A DNA stretch of 64,000 nt from an uncultured Bacteroidales bacterium (GCA_934680015.1 CAKUSP010000001.1:62001-126000), one strand, 5' to 3'; shown: positions 17,793 through 26,377, counted from the first letter of the stretch. Notes: generated by a model from the sequence alone, not told the origin. Program-made: numbers and translations.

Positions 17793-18430
17793 GGGCGTCT
17801 ATCTTTTTTTACATCGAGGCGTATTCCAGTATCTGTAAGCTCAGTAGAGTGGGAAAGATCCTGTGGATTGGTTCCAGGTTGTCCCTGTGGCACGGGAGTA
17901 TGTAAATTTTCAAATAGTTCTTTCCAGAATATAGGAAGATGGCCATCTTTATCCATAAAGTTCATGGGTGTTTGATCAAATATGTGCTTTTCGCTTGGTC
18001 GTGTATAGCATTCCCAGACTAGTTCTGAGCAGTAGTATTTGTCGTTTTCCTGCGAAAAATACCAATCATACCCTTTTCCCACAAGGCTTTTGGCCTTTCT
18101 CACGGACGCGTCTATCCCACTGGTATCTCGTAGCCTATACACATATATATCTTCTTTTTTCTCTTTTGCCAATTTTTCTTTCACTGGAACTCTGCTTACA
18201 CCATTTTGAGGAGTAGCATCAATCACCCAGATACGCTTGTCTTTATCGACTTCTATTATAGCTACATGTACGAATTCTTTCCCTGTAGAGCGAGATATAG
18301 CCTGATCCATGTCGCTTCCTTGTGGCTTGAAGAAAAGTAAATCCCCATTGTTTAGAGCCGTAGTGGCCTGCGGCTTGCAAGATGTTAGAATAGTTAAGAC
18401 TATGAGAAACATTAATTTGTATAGCAACAT
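17789..18430 (-). CDS. YiiX/YebB-like NlpC/P60-type cysteine hydrolase, lipoprotein
   Basis: 213 aa. The signal peptide ends LTSC with the lipid Cys at 18. The family core is GDLLFFKPQGSD, FVHVAII with H55, and YYCSELVWE with catalytic Cys134. This circularly permuted papain-like fold occurs in cell-wall or acyl-amide hydrolases. It would act in the periplasm or at the outer membrane. The start is 2 bp after the stop of the SGNH hydrolase gene, so the pair forms an operon. The substrate is not evident. Confidence 0.8.
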   Translation of the reverse strand: MLLYKLMFLIVLTILTSCKPQATTALNNGDLLFFKPQGSDMDQAISRSTGKEFVHVAIIEVDKDKRIWVIDATPQNGVSRVPVKEKLAKEKKEDIYVYRLRDTSGIDASVRKAKSLVGKGYDWYFSQENDKYYCSELVWECYTRPSEKHIFDQTPMNFMDKDGHLPIFWKELFENLHTPVPQGQPGTNPQDLSHSTELTDTGIRLDVKKDRRP

Positions 18431-18432
18431 GT

Positions 18433-19068
18433 CTATAGATTTAGGTCCTTTTTTAACCTTTCATAAATGGTCGTTGCGATAATCCTTGCGCCTTCTCTGT
18501 TTGGATGTATTCCATCATTATATTGTGTAATGTCCCCTATAGCAGAGTTTATGTCTATAACGGGTAGTCCCTTTTCTTTAGCAATTTGGCGGATTATGGG
18601 GATTACTCCATTAATAAGGATGTCGTTATTTAGGGATAACATGGCAGGATCGAATCGGTTGATTTCCAGTCCTTCTTTTATTTCTATTCTATTTAGGACT
18701 GGAGGTGGCGTCATTAGATATACTTTAGAGGCGCATTTGGTGAATGTGTCAACTATATAAGTGTAACCTTCGCGGTATTTCTCTGGTGACCAATTAATTC
18801 TTTTTGTGTCATTGGACCCTAACATTATAAGAGCTACATCTGGAAGAAATTTTTGAGCTTGAGAAAAAACGCGTTTTTTTACATATGGAACTTCCGAATC
18901 GATCCGCGCCGTAGAGTCGTTATAGCCATAGTTATTTACTTTGAATTCTTTTTCCGTGAAGCCATTGTTTAGTAATTCTTCCAGTACGGCAGGGTAGCCG
19001 TATTTTTGTCTTCTAATTATGGTAAATCCCCAAGTTATGCTATCACCTATACATGCTATCTTTTTCAT
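18433..19068 (-). CDS. SGNH/GDSL-type hydrolase
   Basis: 211-aa esterase/lipase-fold protein. All four SGNH blocks are visible: CIGDSITWG with nucleophile S10, a Gly in NNYGYND, GSND with N86, and DGIHPN with D185 and H188. No signal peptide precedes the first block, so the enzyme is probably cytoplasmic unless exported otherwise. Family members deacetylate sugars or act as lysophospholipases. It is the first gene of a two-gene operon with the YiiX-like lipoprotein and has a good promoter upstream. Its substrate cannot be assigned. Confidence 0.82.
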   Translation of the reverse strand: MKKIACIGDSITWGFTIIRRQKYGYPAVLEELLNNGFTEKEFKVNNYGYNDSTARIDSEVPYVKKRVFSQAQKFLPDVALIMLGSNDTKRINWSPEKYREGYTYIVDTFTKCASKVYLMTPPPVLNRIEIKEGLEINRFDPAMLSLNNDILINGVIPIIRQIAKEKGLPVIDINSAIGDITQYNDGIHPNREGARIIATTIYERLKKDLNL

Positions 19069-19106
19069 ACTATTTTAGTTTGATCCCACCAAGTCGATTT
19101 CTACTA

Positions 19107-19137
19107 CAAAAATAATGCGTATATTCGCATAGTGCAA
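19107..19137 (-). promoter_or_regulatory. Promoter of the SGNH/YiiX operon with internal palindrome
   Basis: On the minus strand the -33 TTG (19137-19135) is followed after 20 bp by TATTTTTG (19114-19107), a good Bacteroidetes promoter 39 bp before the ATG. The spacer contains the inverted repeat ATGCG-TATATT-CGCAT (19115-19130), well placed for a repressor. Confidence 0.5.
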
Positions 19138-19207
19138 GTATTTGCCCTCTCAATTGGTCTTGCATATAAAATAGCAGCATGGGGGTAATGCTGTTAAGTG
19201 AGTTTAG

Positions 19208-19234
19208 TTGATAAAGACACACAAAGATTATCAA
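19208..19234. promoter_or_regulatory. Inverted repeat TTGATAA-N13-TTATCAA, candidate operator
   Basis: TTGATAA (19208-19214) and TTATCAA (19228-19234) are perfect 7-bp inverted arms with centres 20 bp apart, two helical turns. They lie 70-96 bp upstream of the hemerythrin gene. Each half resembles the FNR/CRP half-site TTGAT, but the 13-bp spacing is too wide for a standard FNR box (N4). A LuxR- or Crp-type site controlling the operon below is possible. Confidence 0.4.
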
Positions 19235-19303
19235 GTTATTTTTTGAAAGTTACTAGGTGCGAAAGCCCATTAAATGTTTAAAAAGTGATGTTTATAAAGT
19301 ATT

Positions 19304-19984
19304 ATGACTATTAGACCAAATATGAAACTTGCAGATTTGATAGATTTAAATCATAATCTGCTTTCCGTTCTTTCTCGTTTAAATGTTAGCTTAGGTTTCG
19401 GAGAACATACTATAGAACAAGCCTGCAAATTATCTGGCGTAAATACAGCGTCTTTTACTTTAATATGTGAAGTATATAATAATGATGAGTATATACCGAC
19501 AACTTCTCTTTTGGAAGAAGCGGACGTTCGGGACATAGTAAAGTATCTTCACAATTCACATATTGATTATATGACCGTTTCTTTAAAGGAATTGGAGTCT
19601 TTAATGGGGAAAATGCTCCAGAATTGCAGTGAAGCACAAAAAAAGATTATCGACAAGTTTTTCATCGATTATCGAGAAGAAGTACATAATCATTTTAAAT
19701 ACGAAGAAAATATCGTATTTCCTTATGTAAAAGCACTTTTAGAACATAAGGATGTTAACGGATATTCGATAGATACTTTTGAGAAGAATCATGGTAATAT
19801 AGAAGAAAAACTATGTGATCTTAAAAATATCGTGATGAAGTATCTGCCACAAACATGCGATCAAACTTTACGATATGATGTTTTGCATCAAATATATCAC
19901 CTCGAGAACGATTTAAAAAGACATACTCTTATAGAGGATAATGTGCTCGCACCTTTGGTATCTCGTATGGAGGAAAATCTATGA
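19304..19984 (+). CDS. Hemerythrin domain protein (Ric/YtfE-like)
   Basis: 226 aa. Residues 5-70 resemble the N-terminal helical segment of Ric/ScdA proteins (MKLADLIDLNHNLLSVLSRLN), but the CxxC-type thiols of that segment are not obvious. Residues 80-225 form a hemerythrin-like bundle with metal-ligand candidates in HNSH, HNHFKYEE, KNHGNIEE and RHTLIEDN. It would bind a di-iron centre and sense or buffer O2 or NO, or repair iron-sulfur clusters. Its last 4 bp overlap the LuxR regulator gene (ATGA), implying coupled translation. A hemerythrin-LuxR pair of this kind exists, from memory, in other Bacteroidales, including the CdhR locus of Porphyromonas. Confidence 0.8.
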   Translation: MTIRPNMKLADLIDLNHNLLSVLSRLNVSLGFGEHTIEQACKLSGVNTASFTLICEVYNNDEYIPTTSLLEEADVRDIVKYLHNSHIDYMTVSLKELESLMGKMLQNCSEAQKKIIDKFFIDYREEVHNHFKYEENIVFPYVKALLEHKDVNGYSIDTFEKNHGNIEEKLCDLKNIVMKYLPQTCDQTLRYDVLHQIYHLENDLKRHTLIEDNVLAPLVSRMEENL

Positions 19985-20568
19985 AAAATGTACTTGTGAT
20001 AAGTCCATCGCAGGTTTTGGCTTGTGGGCTGAAATTTATTTTTGAGCAGCATAGTGAATTTAGAATAATAGAGCATTTTTCTGAAATGCCCCATAATATC
20101 TCGTTACTTAGAGATAAAGAAGTGGATTTAGCTATAGTAGATCCATGTGTTTTAGATTATTCCACTAGGGCCAACATTCGTGGTATGCTTGGTAATATTG
20201 TCCAATCGCCTGTATTGGCCATAAGGTCTATTTTTGCAGAAGAAGAATTTTGGAAATGCTTTGATGGGGTGATAGGTATATATGATTCTCCTTCAACTAT
20301 TATTAATGAATGTAGGAAAGCATCTCAAATGGAGTTGGAGAATACGAAGAGCGACACTGGAGAATTGTCTGCAAGAGAAAAGGAGATCCTAGTGAAAGTA
20401 GCTCAAGGAAAATTGAATAAAGAGATTGCTGATGAACTAAATCTATCGGTATATACGGTAATGACTCATCGAAAAAATATAACAAAAAAGACAGGCATAA
20501 GGACGGTAGCTGGTCTGGTGGTATATGCTATGCTCAATAATCTCTTAGATGCTCCTTCTACGAAGTAG
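19981..20568 (+). CDS. LuxR/NarL-type helix-turn-helix regulator with degenerate receiver
   Basis: 195 aa. The N-terminal 115 residues have the alternating fold of a response-regulator receiver, but the acidic pocket and phosphorylatable Asp context are not convincing, so it is probably a pseudo-receiver. The C-terminal LuxR HTH is clear: LSAREKEILVKVAQGKLNKE, IADELNLSVYTVMTHRKNI. It is coupled to the hemerythrin gene by a 4-bp overlap. I infer that the pair forms a redox- or gas-responsive switch; target genes are unknown, but a LuxR of this type controls fimbriae and haem uptake in Porphyromonas gingivalis (family knowledge, from memory). Confidence 0.8.
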   Translation: MKNVLVISPSQVLACGLKFIFEQHSEFRIIEHFSEMPHNISLLRDKEVDLAIVDPCVLDYSTRANIRGMLGNIVQSPVLAIRSIFAEEEFWKCFDGVIGIYDSPSTIINECRKASQMELENTKSDTGELSAREKEILVKVAQGKLNKEIADELNLSVYTVMTHRKNITKKTGIRTVAGLVVYAMLNNLLDAPSTK

Positions 20569-21481
20569 CATTTTTTTCAGTTACTAGGAAAATAACTGCA
20601 CCCACGCAGATGGCGATACCTAAGCCAATACTTATAGTTAGTTTTTCCCCATAGACTAAAAGTCCGATTAGTATAGCCGTGAGAGGTTCAAATACACCTA
20701 GAACAGCTGTTTTCGTCGCTCCTATTTGTCTAGTAGAAATGGCAAGCGCTAGCATGGATATAAGGGTTGGAATGAGTGCTAATCCGACGATGCAACCCCA
20801 ATCAACAGCCCCCTTAATGGCACCTACAATTCTTTCGCCTTTGAATAAAGTTATTCCCATAAATAGCACTGCTCCGAATATTAGTGCATATAGGGTGATG
20901 GTGTGAGCCGATAGCCCGCTTATCCTTTGATTATTGTTTACAATCACTAAATATATAGCGTAACTCATTGCAGACCATACGGCTAGGCTTAGGCCTATGG
21001 TGTTAAGGACGAACCCGGAACTGGGCATACATATAAGACCTACCCCTGCCAATGTCGCTACTATACTGCACCAAGTGCGTGTTGATGGCTTTTTATGAAG
21101 AAACAGCATTACGAGTGCTGTGAATACAGGATAAAGGTAACAAAGTGTTGTGGCTAATCCTGCGGGTATATAATTGTAAGCTTCGAATAGCCCCATACTA
21201 CTAGATGCAAATAGTAATCCGAGCAGTATCAAAATGGGCAACTGTGAAGTCTTTATCTTAAATGATTCTTTTGAGCATAACATCCACAATCCCATGAATA
21301 CAGCGGCTATGGCGTACCGAAGGAATAGCATAGAATATATAGGGACATTATCTACAAGAAGATGCTTGGCGAATAAAGGGTTGAATCCGTAAGAAATACC
21401 AGCCACGATACCAGCCATGTAGCCGATAAGTCGAATTTTTCTAGCGTTCATTTCAAAATGACTCCTTAGATTGTTTCTCAA
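20558..21481 (-). CDS. EamA/DMT family transporter
   Basis: 307-aa inner-membrane protein with about ten hydrophobic helices arranged as two EamA repeats. The pattern YIPAGLATTLCYLYPVFTALVM closes the first half and GATKTAVLGVFEPLTAILIGLL the second, both typical of the drug/metabolite exporter superfamily. Starts at 21481 and at an internal Met at 21451 are both plausible. It follows the Na/Pi cotransporter gene by 14 bp (or 44 bp) and converges on the LuxR gene with an 11-bp overlap. The exported metabolite is unknown. Confidence 0.85.
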   Translation of the reverse strand: MRNNLRSHFEMNARKIRLIGYMAGIVAGISYGFNPLFAKHLLVDNVPIYSMLFLRYAIAAVFMGLWMLCSKESFKIKTSQLPILILLGLLFASSSMGLFEAYNYIPAGLATTLCYLYPVFTALVMLFLHKKPSTRTWCSIVATLAGVGLICMPSSGFVLNTIGLSLAVWSAMSYAIYLVIVNNNQRISGLSAHTITLYALIFGAVLFMGITLFKGERIVGAIKGAVDWGCIVGLALIPTLISMLALAISTRQIGATKTAVLGVFEPLTAILIGLLVYGEKLTISIGLGIAICVGAVIFLVTEKNATS

Positions 21482-21495
21482 AAGTGGCTCCTTAA

Positions 21496-23181
21496 TTAGT
21501 AAGTAAGACTCTTAATAGACTTGGCCATATTTATGAGATGGTCAGCAATTCGTTCCGTGTTCGATGATAGTTCTAGGTAATGAGCTCCCACATTAGGTGT
21601 GCACACACCAGCACTTAATCTAGAGATATGATTGTCTTCCATCATCTTGGTAAAATCGTCGATCTGCTCTTCGATGACATTCGCTTCATCCATGAGTGAA
21701 AGATCTTCATTTTTATATGCTTCGATAGCTTTATTATATAGTTTATGCACCAGTATTTTCAGCTCTTCGATTTCACTCAGCGCTTCTTGAGAGAATTTGT
21801 CCCCACTTTCTTTTAAATCGTCTGCATATTCAACGATATTTTCAGCATAATCGCCTACACGTTCTATATCCCGAATGGTGCGGAATGTCGTAGAAAGGTA
21901 AACATGATCATGCTCATCAAGTCCTGTTTTATCCGAAAGTTTTACCACGAAATCTACAAGTGCCCTATTTATGAAGTTAATGTCATTCTCGGTCTTGTCG
22001 AAGTCGGCCCTTTCTTTAAAGTCCATTGTGGTTATTATATTCATGGCTCTATCGAAATTCAGCATGGCCAATTCTGACATCCATATAATCTCCTTCTTCG
22101 TCTGGCTTACTGCAAGAGGTGGAGTTCTAAGCATGTTTTCATCGACAAAACGCAAACGATTCGTATCGCTATCTTCTGTATCGGCATTATCAGGAATGGC
22201 TTTACATACTAATTTAACCATTAAGTCATTAAGCGGAAGTATGATAAGTACGGTAGTTACATTGAAAAATGTGTGGAACATCGCAAGCTGAGTTTGCGGA
22301 ACTCCAGGGAATAATTTTTCAAATATAGACCCAAACCCCAGGGTGCCTCCACTTACCAGACTCATTATATAACTTGCAATTAGGAATATAATGACTCCAG
22401 AACAATTGAAAAGAAGATGAATTAGAGCAGTTCTCTTAGCATTCTTTCCACTGGTAAGCCCTGCTATTATGGCTACAATACAAGAACCTATGTTAGATCC
22501 CATTGTTAGAAAAATGCCCTGATCTAGTCCTATAAGTCCAGTTACGACCATGGCAAGTGCCACGGAGGTCATAACAGAAGAACTTTGTATGATAGCGGTA
22601 AGGACGGCTCCTATAAGAACTAAAAGAATGGGGTTGCTGATGCTTGCGAGAAAGTTTTTCACTCCGTCAAGTGCGGCGAAGTCTTCCATGGAATTGCTCA
22701 TTAACGATAGACCTACGAACAACATACCGAATCCAGCCAGAATCCCTCCCCATGTTTTGACATTGCTTGACTTGGCAAATAAACTCATGAAAGCGCCTAT
22801 CCCAGCAAAAGCAGAAAATATTATGGTTGTGGATATGGTGTTGCTTCCGAACATACCCAGTGCCACTATTTGCGCCGTTACTGTGGTGCCGATATTGGCA
22901 CCATATATTATGGTTGCTGCTTGAGATAGGGAGATGATGCCAGCGTTGACAAATCCTATGGTCATCACGGAAGTCGCTCCAGAACTCTGTATGGCTGCTG
23001 TCCCTATAGTGCCAATGCCTACGCCAAGCATTTTGCTTCTGGATGCCTTTTCGAATAGTTTTTTAAGCTTGCTGGAACTTGCCGATTCGAGATTTGTACT
23101 CATCATCTGACAAGCTATTAAGAAGATGCCTATACCTGCCAATAAAACCAGTATGGCGGAAAGCGCTGCGGTTGTACCCAT
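21496..23181 (-). CDS. Na/Pi cotransporter family protein with PhoU-like C-terminus
   Basis: About 561 aa from the ATG at 23181. The frame also opens with a TTG at 23211, but a strong -7 box overlaps that position, so the ATG is the better start. The two Na_Pi_cotrans repeats carry QSSGATSVMTIGF and QSSSVMTSVALAM, the QSS motifs that bind sodium and phosphate. After about residue 340 a helical, acidic PhoU-like domain follows. It would import phosphate with sodium at the inner membrane, or act as a regulator of phosphate uptake. It appears to head a two-gene operon with the EamA transporter. Confidence 0.88.
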   Translation of the reverse strand: MGTTAALSAILVLLAGIGIFLIACQMMSTNLESASSSKLKKLFEKASRSKMLGVGIGTIGTAAIQSSGATSVMTIGFVNAGIISLSQAATIIYGANIGTTVTAQIVALGMFGSNTISTTIIFSAFAGIGAFMSLFAKSSNVKTWGGILAGFGMLFVGLSLMSNSMEDFAALDGVKNFLASISNPILLVLIGAVLTAIIQSSSVMTSVALAMVVTGLIGLDQGIFLTMGSNIGSCIVAIIAGLTSGKNAKRTALIHLLFNCSGVIIFLIASYIMSLVSGGTLGFGSIFEKLFPGVPQTQLAMFHTFFNVTTVLIILPLNDLMVKLVCKAIPDNADTEDSDTNRLRFVDENMLRTPPLAVSQTKKEIIWMSELAMLNFDRAMNIITTMDFKERADFDKTENDINFINRALVDFVVKLSDKTGLDEHDHVYLSTTFRTIRDIERVGDYAENIVEYADDLKESGDKFSQEALSEIEELKILVHKLYNKAIEAYKNEDLSLMDEANVIEEQIDDFTKMMEDNHISRLSAGVCTPNVGAHYLELSSNTERIADHLINMAKSIKSLTY

Positions 23182-23208
23182 TAAAAAGATTTTAAGCGAA
23201 TTTGGCTG

Positions 23209-23240
23209 CAAATTTATATAAAAATATAAAAGTGTCCAAA
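23209..23240 (-). promoter_or_regulatory. Strong promoter of the Na/Pi cotransporter gene
   Basis: On the minus strand TTTG (23240-23237), a 20-bp spacer and TAAATTTG (23216-23209) form a full Bacteroidetes promoter. It ends 27 bp before the ATG at 23181, which supports that start over the upstream TTG. Confidence 0.6.
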
Positions 23241-23363
23241 GAATAATTCAGAAGGGGCTTAAGAAGCAGTTTTTGAAGAATCCTCGTAATAAAATTCTGG
23301 AACCATTTCAAAACAGCATCTGATATTTTTTTCTAAACAAATGTTCTTTTGATTGTTTTTTAC

Positions 23364-23377
23364 ATTAATTTTGTGCG
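23364..23377 (+). promoter_or_regulatory. Shared 14-bp promoter element, copy upstream of the NAGPA gene
   Basis: ATTAATTTTGTGCG contains the -7 box TAATTTTG (23366-23373). The identical 14-mer recurs before susC at 26284-26297. It is 90 bp upstream of the lipoprotein ATG. The GTGCG part beyond the -7 box may be part of an operator for the XylR-like regulator encoded between the two sites. Confidence 0.5.
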
Positions 23378-23466
23378 ATAAAGAAAAAACGCATCAAAGG
23401 ATATTTCTCACGATGTACGAAATCTTGTTGAAGTAAGCTTAAAAAATTAAACAAAATAATAACACG

Positions 23467-25092
23467 ATGAAAATCCGATTAATAACTCCTACCCTTTTTC
23501 TCGCTTGCACTTTATGCGCTTGTGAGCCCAAAGAAAATGTAAACAATCCTGATGACACCCCTCTTACTGCTCCATCTGAAGTGAGTGTTACACAAGTAAG
23601 TGAAGACACCTTTGATGTAAGTTGGAAAGATAATAGTAAGACAGAAAAAGGATTTGCCATTTATCTTATAAATCCTAAGGATATAGATAATAAAAGAGAG
23701 ATAGCTCAAACTGAAGCAGATATTGTCTCTTATCAATTTGTCGATAAGACTTTAGAATCAGGAAAAAGTTATTATATAGGAGTTCAGGCAAAAGCTGAAA
23801 ACTCCCAGTTTGATTCTAAAATAACAAAGGTTTTATTTACCACTGAACTTCCACCAGACCCGAACGCTCCTAAATTGGCCATAAAAAAGATAGAGAGCCA
23901 CGACGTATGTGTAACTATCGAATACGAAATGGCTAATCTTAGTAAATCCGCAGTATGTGGAGTATGTTGGAGTGAAAACGGCCAGCCAGATATAAAGTCT
24001 GAGCATCAACAGGCCCCACCTATGAGTGAAGGTGATCTAACTTCTCGTTATCAGGTTATATCAAATGTGCTTCTCGATTACGGCAAGGACTATTTTTTTA
24101 GAGCCTATGCTCAGGTAGGGAAGGAGGTATATTATAGCGAACCTATTACATGCTCTTTGGGTAAAGAGATGGATGCCATTAAATTACAATGGACTAAGGA
24201 GGAAGGTTTGTCGTTGCCGTCAAGTGTTCAATTATACAAATATTCAGGCCTTATGAATGGACGTAAATGCAATGCATGGTATGCTAGTGCCGATCTTTCG
24301 CAAGGCGATGTGGAATTTCGTGTTACGGTACCATCTAAAGCTATTACGATAGACGAGCAGTTCGCATCCTCAAAAAATTGCCTAGTAATGGTAAATGGAG
24401 GATATTTTTATAATGGAAAGAATACAGGCTTGGCTTGTGTAGACGGAATTATTTCTGGCGGTGTTTCTGCAGTAAGAGGTTCTCTTAAATCTGAGGATGA
24501 AGAATATAATGTAATGTATAATGTGACGCGTGGTGTCTTTGGTGTGGATAAAGATCAAAAGCCTTCAGTCTTTTGGACCGGTATGGATGCCTCGGGCAAA
24601 AGCTTTTTTTACACAAGGCCTCTTCCTTCTTTAAAGGGAGGTGATAAATACGCTTCTGTCAGCGATGGAAATCCTACAAATGCATTTGCATGGACACCGC
24701 TTTATGCTCAGAGTGCAGGGCCTGTGCTTCTAATGGGTGGTAAGTGCCCTTTCGATTTTGAAACCACTTCTGATGGAGCAGATTACTATCTCTCTAATTA
24801 TGAGATTATGCCTTATGATATCTATGGGACTACTGTAAAGCCAGATCGCACTGCGGCTGGATATACAGCTGATGGAAAAGTCATACTGCTTATTATAGAT
24901 GGGCGCATAGAAGAAAGTGATGGTGCGACCCTAATGGAATTGGCCGCGATTATGAAGGGATTAGGTTGCGTGGGGGCAGTTAACTTTGATGGTGGTGGCT
25001 CTACCGGTATGGTAGTAGATGGAAATCATCTAAATGACCTTACAGGAGGCAATCGACCGGTTGTTTCTACACTTGGTTTTTATAGGAAGTAG
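23467..25092 (+). CDS. Lipoprotein with FnIII domains and NAGPA-type phosphodiester glycosidase domain
   Basis: 541 aa, lipobox LCAC. One fibronectin type III-like domain spans about residues 35-125 (APSEVSVTQVSEDTFDVSWKD) and a second lies near 135-230. The C-terminal half is an NAGPA domain (PF09992): VMVNGGYFYNGKNTG near residue 305 and AVNFDGGGSTGMVVDG near 505. The human homologue removes GlcNAc from GlcNAc-1-phospho-mannose; bacterial members are mostly untested. Sitting at the head of an amino-sugar PUL and probably at the cell surface, it may cleave a sugar-phosphate diester decoration on the target glycan. The XylR-like gene follows after 5 bp. Confidence 0.8.
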   Translation: MKIRLITPTLFLACTLCACEPKENVNNPDDTPLTAPSEVSVTQVSEDTFDVSWKDNSKTEKGFAIYLINPKDIDNKREIAQTEADIVSYQFVDKTLESGKSYYIGVQAKAENSQFDSKITKVLFTTELPPDPNAPKLAIKKIESHDVCVTIEYEMANLSKSAVCGVCWSENGQPDIKSEHQQAPPMSEGDLTSRYQVISNVLLDYGKDYFFRAYAQVGKEVYYSEPITCSLGKEMDAIKLQWTKEEGLSLPSSVQLYKYSGLMNGRKCNAWYASADLSQGDVEFRVTVPSKAITIDEQFASSKNCLVMVNGGYFYNGKNTGLACVDGIISGGVSAVRGSLKSEDEEYNVMYNVTRGVFGVDKDQKPSVFWTGMDASGKSFFYTRPLPSLKGGDKYASVSDGNPTNAFAWTPLYAQSAGPVLLMGGKCPFDFETTSDGADYYLSNYEIMPYDIYGTTVKPDRTAAGYTADGKVILLIIDGRIEESDGATLMELAAIMKGLGCVGAVNFDGGGSTGMVVDGNHLNDLTGGNRPVVSTLGFYRK

Positions 25093-25097
25093 TAAAA

Positions 25098-26246
25098 ATG
25101 ATAAGGGTCATTCTTATGATAGATTATTCCAGCGAGTTCGATAGGACTTTGTTACGTGGAATAATGCGTTATTCTAAAGAGAATGGCCCTTGGTCTTTTT
25201 ATAGGATATCCGCAGATAGCGCTACGGGAGATGAACGGTGCCGAGAGGTTATTCGGATTGCTAAAAAGTGGAAAGCGGATGCTATAATAGGCAGATGGAG
25301 TGATAGGGAACTGGCGTCGCTTGATGGCTTGCATATTCCCATCGTACTTCAGAATTATCATCATCGTTCCACGATATACTCTAATATAACAGGTGATTAT
25401 AAAGGAACGGGTGCTCTTGCCGCTGATTTTTTCTATGACAGAAGATATAGTAACTTTGCTTTTTTCGGGATAAAAGGAGTGGTATGGTCTGATGAACGCT
25501 TGTCTGGGTATAAAGATGCAATACAGCGCAAGGGAGGTTTTTTATTTTCCTATGAGATGTTAGATGCCGTCAGTATGGATCGCTCACGAATTGCTTCGTG
25601 GCTAAGAACTCTTCCGCATGGGACTGCACTTTTTTGTTGCGATGATGAGAGGGCGCTGACTATAACGGAAATATGCCGAGCCGAGGGGATAGATATCCCG
25701 AGTGAACTCTCTGTTTTGGGAGTGGATAATGATGACTTAATATGCTGCATTTCCGACCCTCAAATTTCTTCTGTGCAATTAGACGTGGAACAAGGTGGAT
25801 ATATGCTTTGTAAGCGTCTTCATAATCAAATACTTAATCCCGATAGTGGTCAGTTTAGTATTGTTATTAACCCTATAGCGATAAAGGAACGTAATTCTAC
25901 GGCTTTTCAGATTCTGGATCAGAATGTGCTAAGACTTGTACAGTATATAAACGACCATTATACTCAGCATCTAACTATTTCTAAATTGCTTGACGATGTA
26001 CCCTTATCACGTCGTAGTATAGAGTCTCGGTTTAAGAAAGTTATGGGCATGGGAATCTATCAATATGTCCTTGACTGCAGGATTAGTCGCGTGGCTCAAC
26101 TTCTTGTAACTACTGAACGAAGTCTATCTGATATTGCCTCAGAGGCTGGTATTCAAGATAATAATTCGCTCACTAAATTATTTAAGAAAAAGATGAATTG
26201 CACTCCTGCTGAATATAGAAGAAAATTTTGCGCTTTTTCGAGCTAA
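25098..26246 (+). CDS. XylR-like LacI/AraC hybrid transcriptional regulator
   Basis: 382 aa. Residues 1-275 resemble a periplasmic-binding-protein/LacI-type sugar sensor (MIDYSSEFDRTLLRGIMRYS, FFGIKGVVWSDERLSGY, SELSVLGVDNDDLICCI). Residues 285-382 form an AraC HTH (LTISKLLDDVPLSRRSIESRFKK-like first helix pair, then SDIASEAGIQDNNSLTKLFKK and CTPAEYRRKF). This layout is that of XylR family activators, which bind a free sugar in the cytoplasm. It lies 5 bp after the NAGPA gene and 131 bp before susC, so it most likely controls this PUL in response to a released monosaccharide, in place of the more usual HTCS or ECF-sigma systems. Confidence 0.88.
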   Translation: MIRVILMIDYSSEFDRTLLRGIMRYSKENGPWSFYRISADSATGDERCREVIRIAKKWKADAIIGRWSDRELASLDGLHIPIVLQNYHHRSTIYSNITGDYKGTGALAADFFYDRRYSNFAFFGIKGVVWSDERLSGYKDAIQRKGGFLFSYEMLDAVSMDRSRIASWLRTLPHGTALFCCDDERALTITEICRAEGIDIPSELSVLGVDNDDLICCISDPQISSVQLDVEQGGYMLCKRLHNQILNPDSGQFSIVINPIAIKERNSTAFQILDQNVLRLVQYINDHYTQHLTISKLLDDVPLSRRSIESRFKKVMGMGIYQYVLDCRISRVAQLLVTTERSLSDIASEAGIQDNNSLTKLFKKKMNCTPAEYRRKFCAFSS

Positions 26247-26283
26247 TTCTGCGTAAATTTGCGGTAAAGTGTGTATAATTACG

Positions 26284-26297
26284 ATTAATTTTGTGCG
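26284..26297 (+). promoter_or_regulatory. Shared 14-bp promoter element, copy upstream of susC
   Basis: Identical to the element at 23364-23377; the -7 box TAATTTTG is 26286-26293 and lies 81 bp before the susC ATG at its far edge. TTTG at 26258-26261 could be the -33 box, though the spacing of 24 bp is long. TGCGTAA occurs at 26250-26256 and again at 26294-26300, a possible direct-repeat operator. Confidence 0.5.
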
Positions 26298-26377
26298 TAA
26301 CATGTGCAGTGAGTGATTTTTCCTGAGAGGGAGAGCCGCTGTATAACACAAAAACTAATTGTTTAATTATATACCAA

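Noticed and set aside
24915..24935. Possible flavinylation motif (SDGATLMEL) in the NAGPA protein as target of the ApbE-like enzyme
   Set aside because: The Asp-Gly-Ala-Thr string is part of the normal NAGPA C-terminal pattern before the GGGST block and lacks the spacing of DGxxGAT sites in FMN-binding domains.
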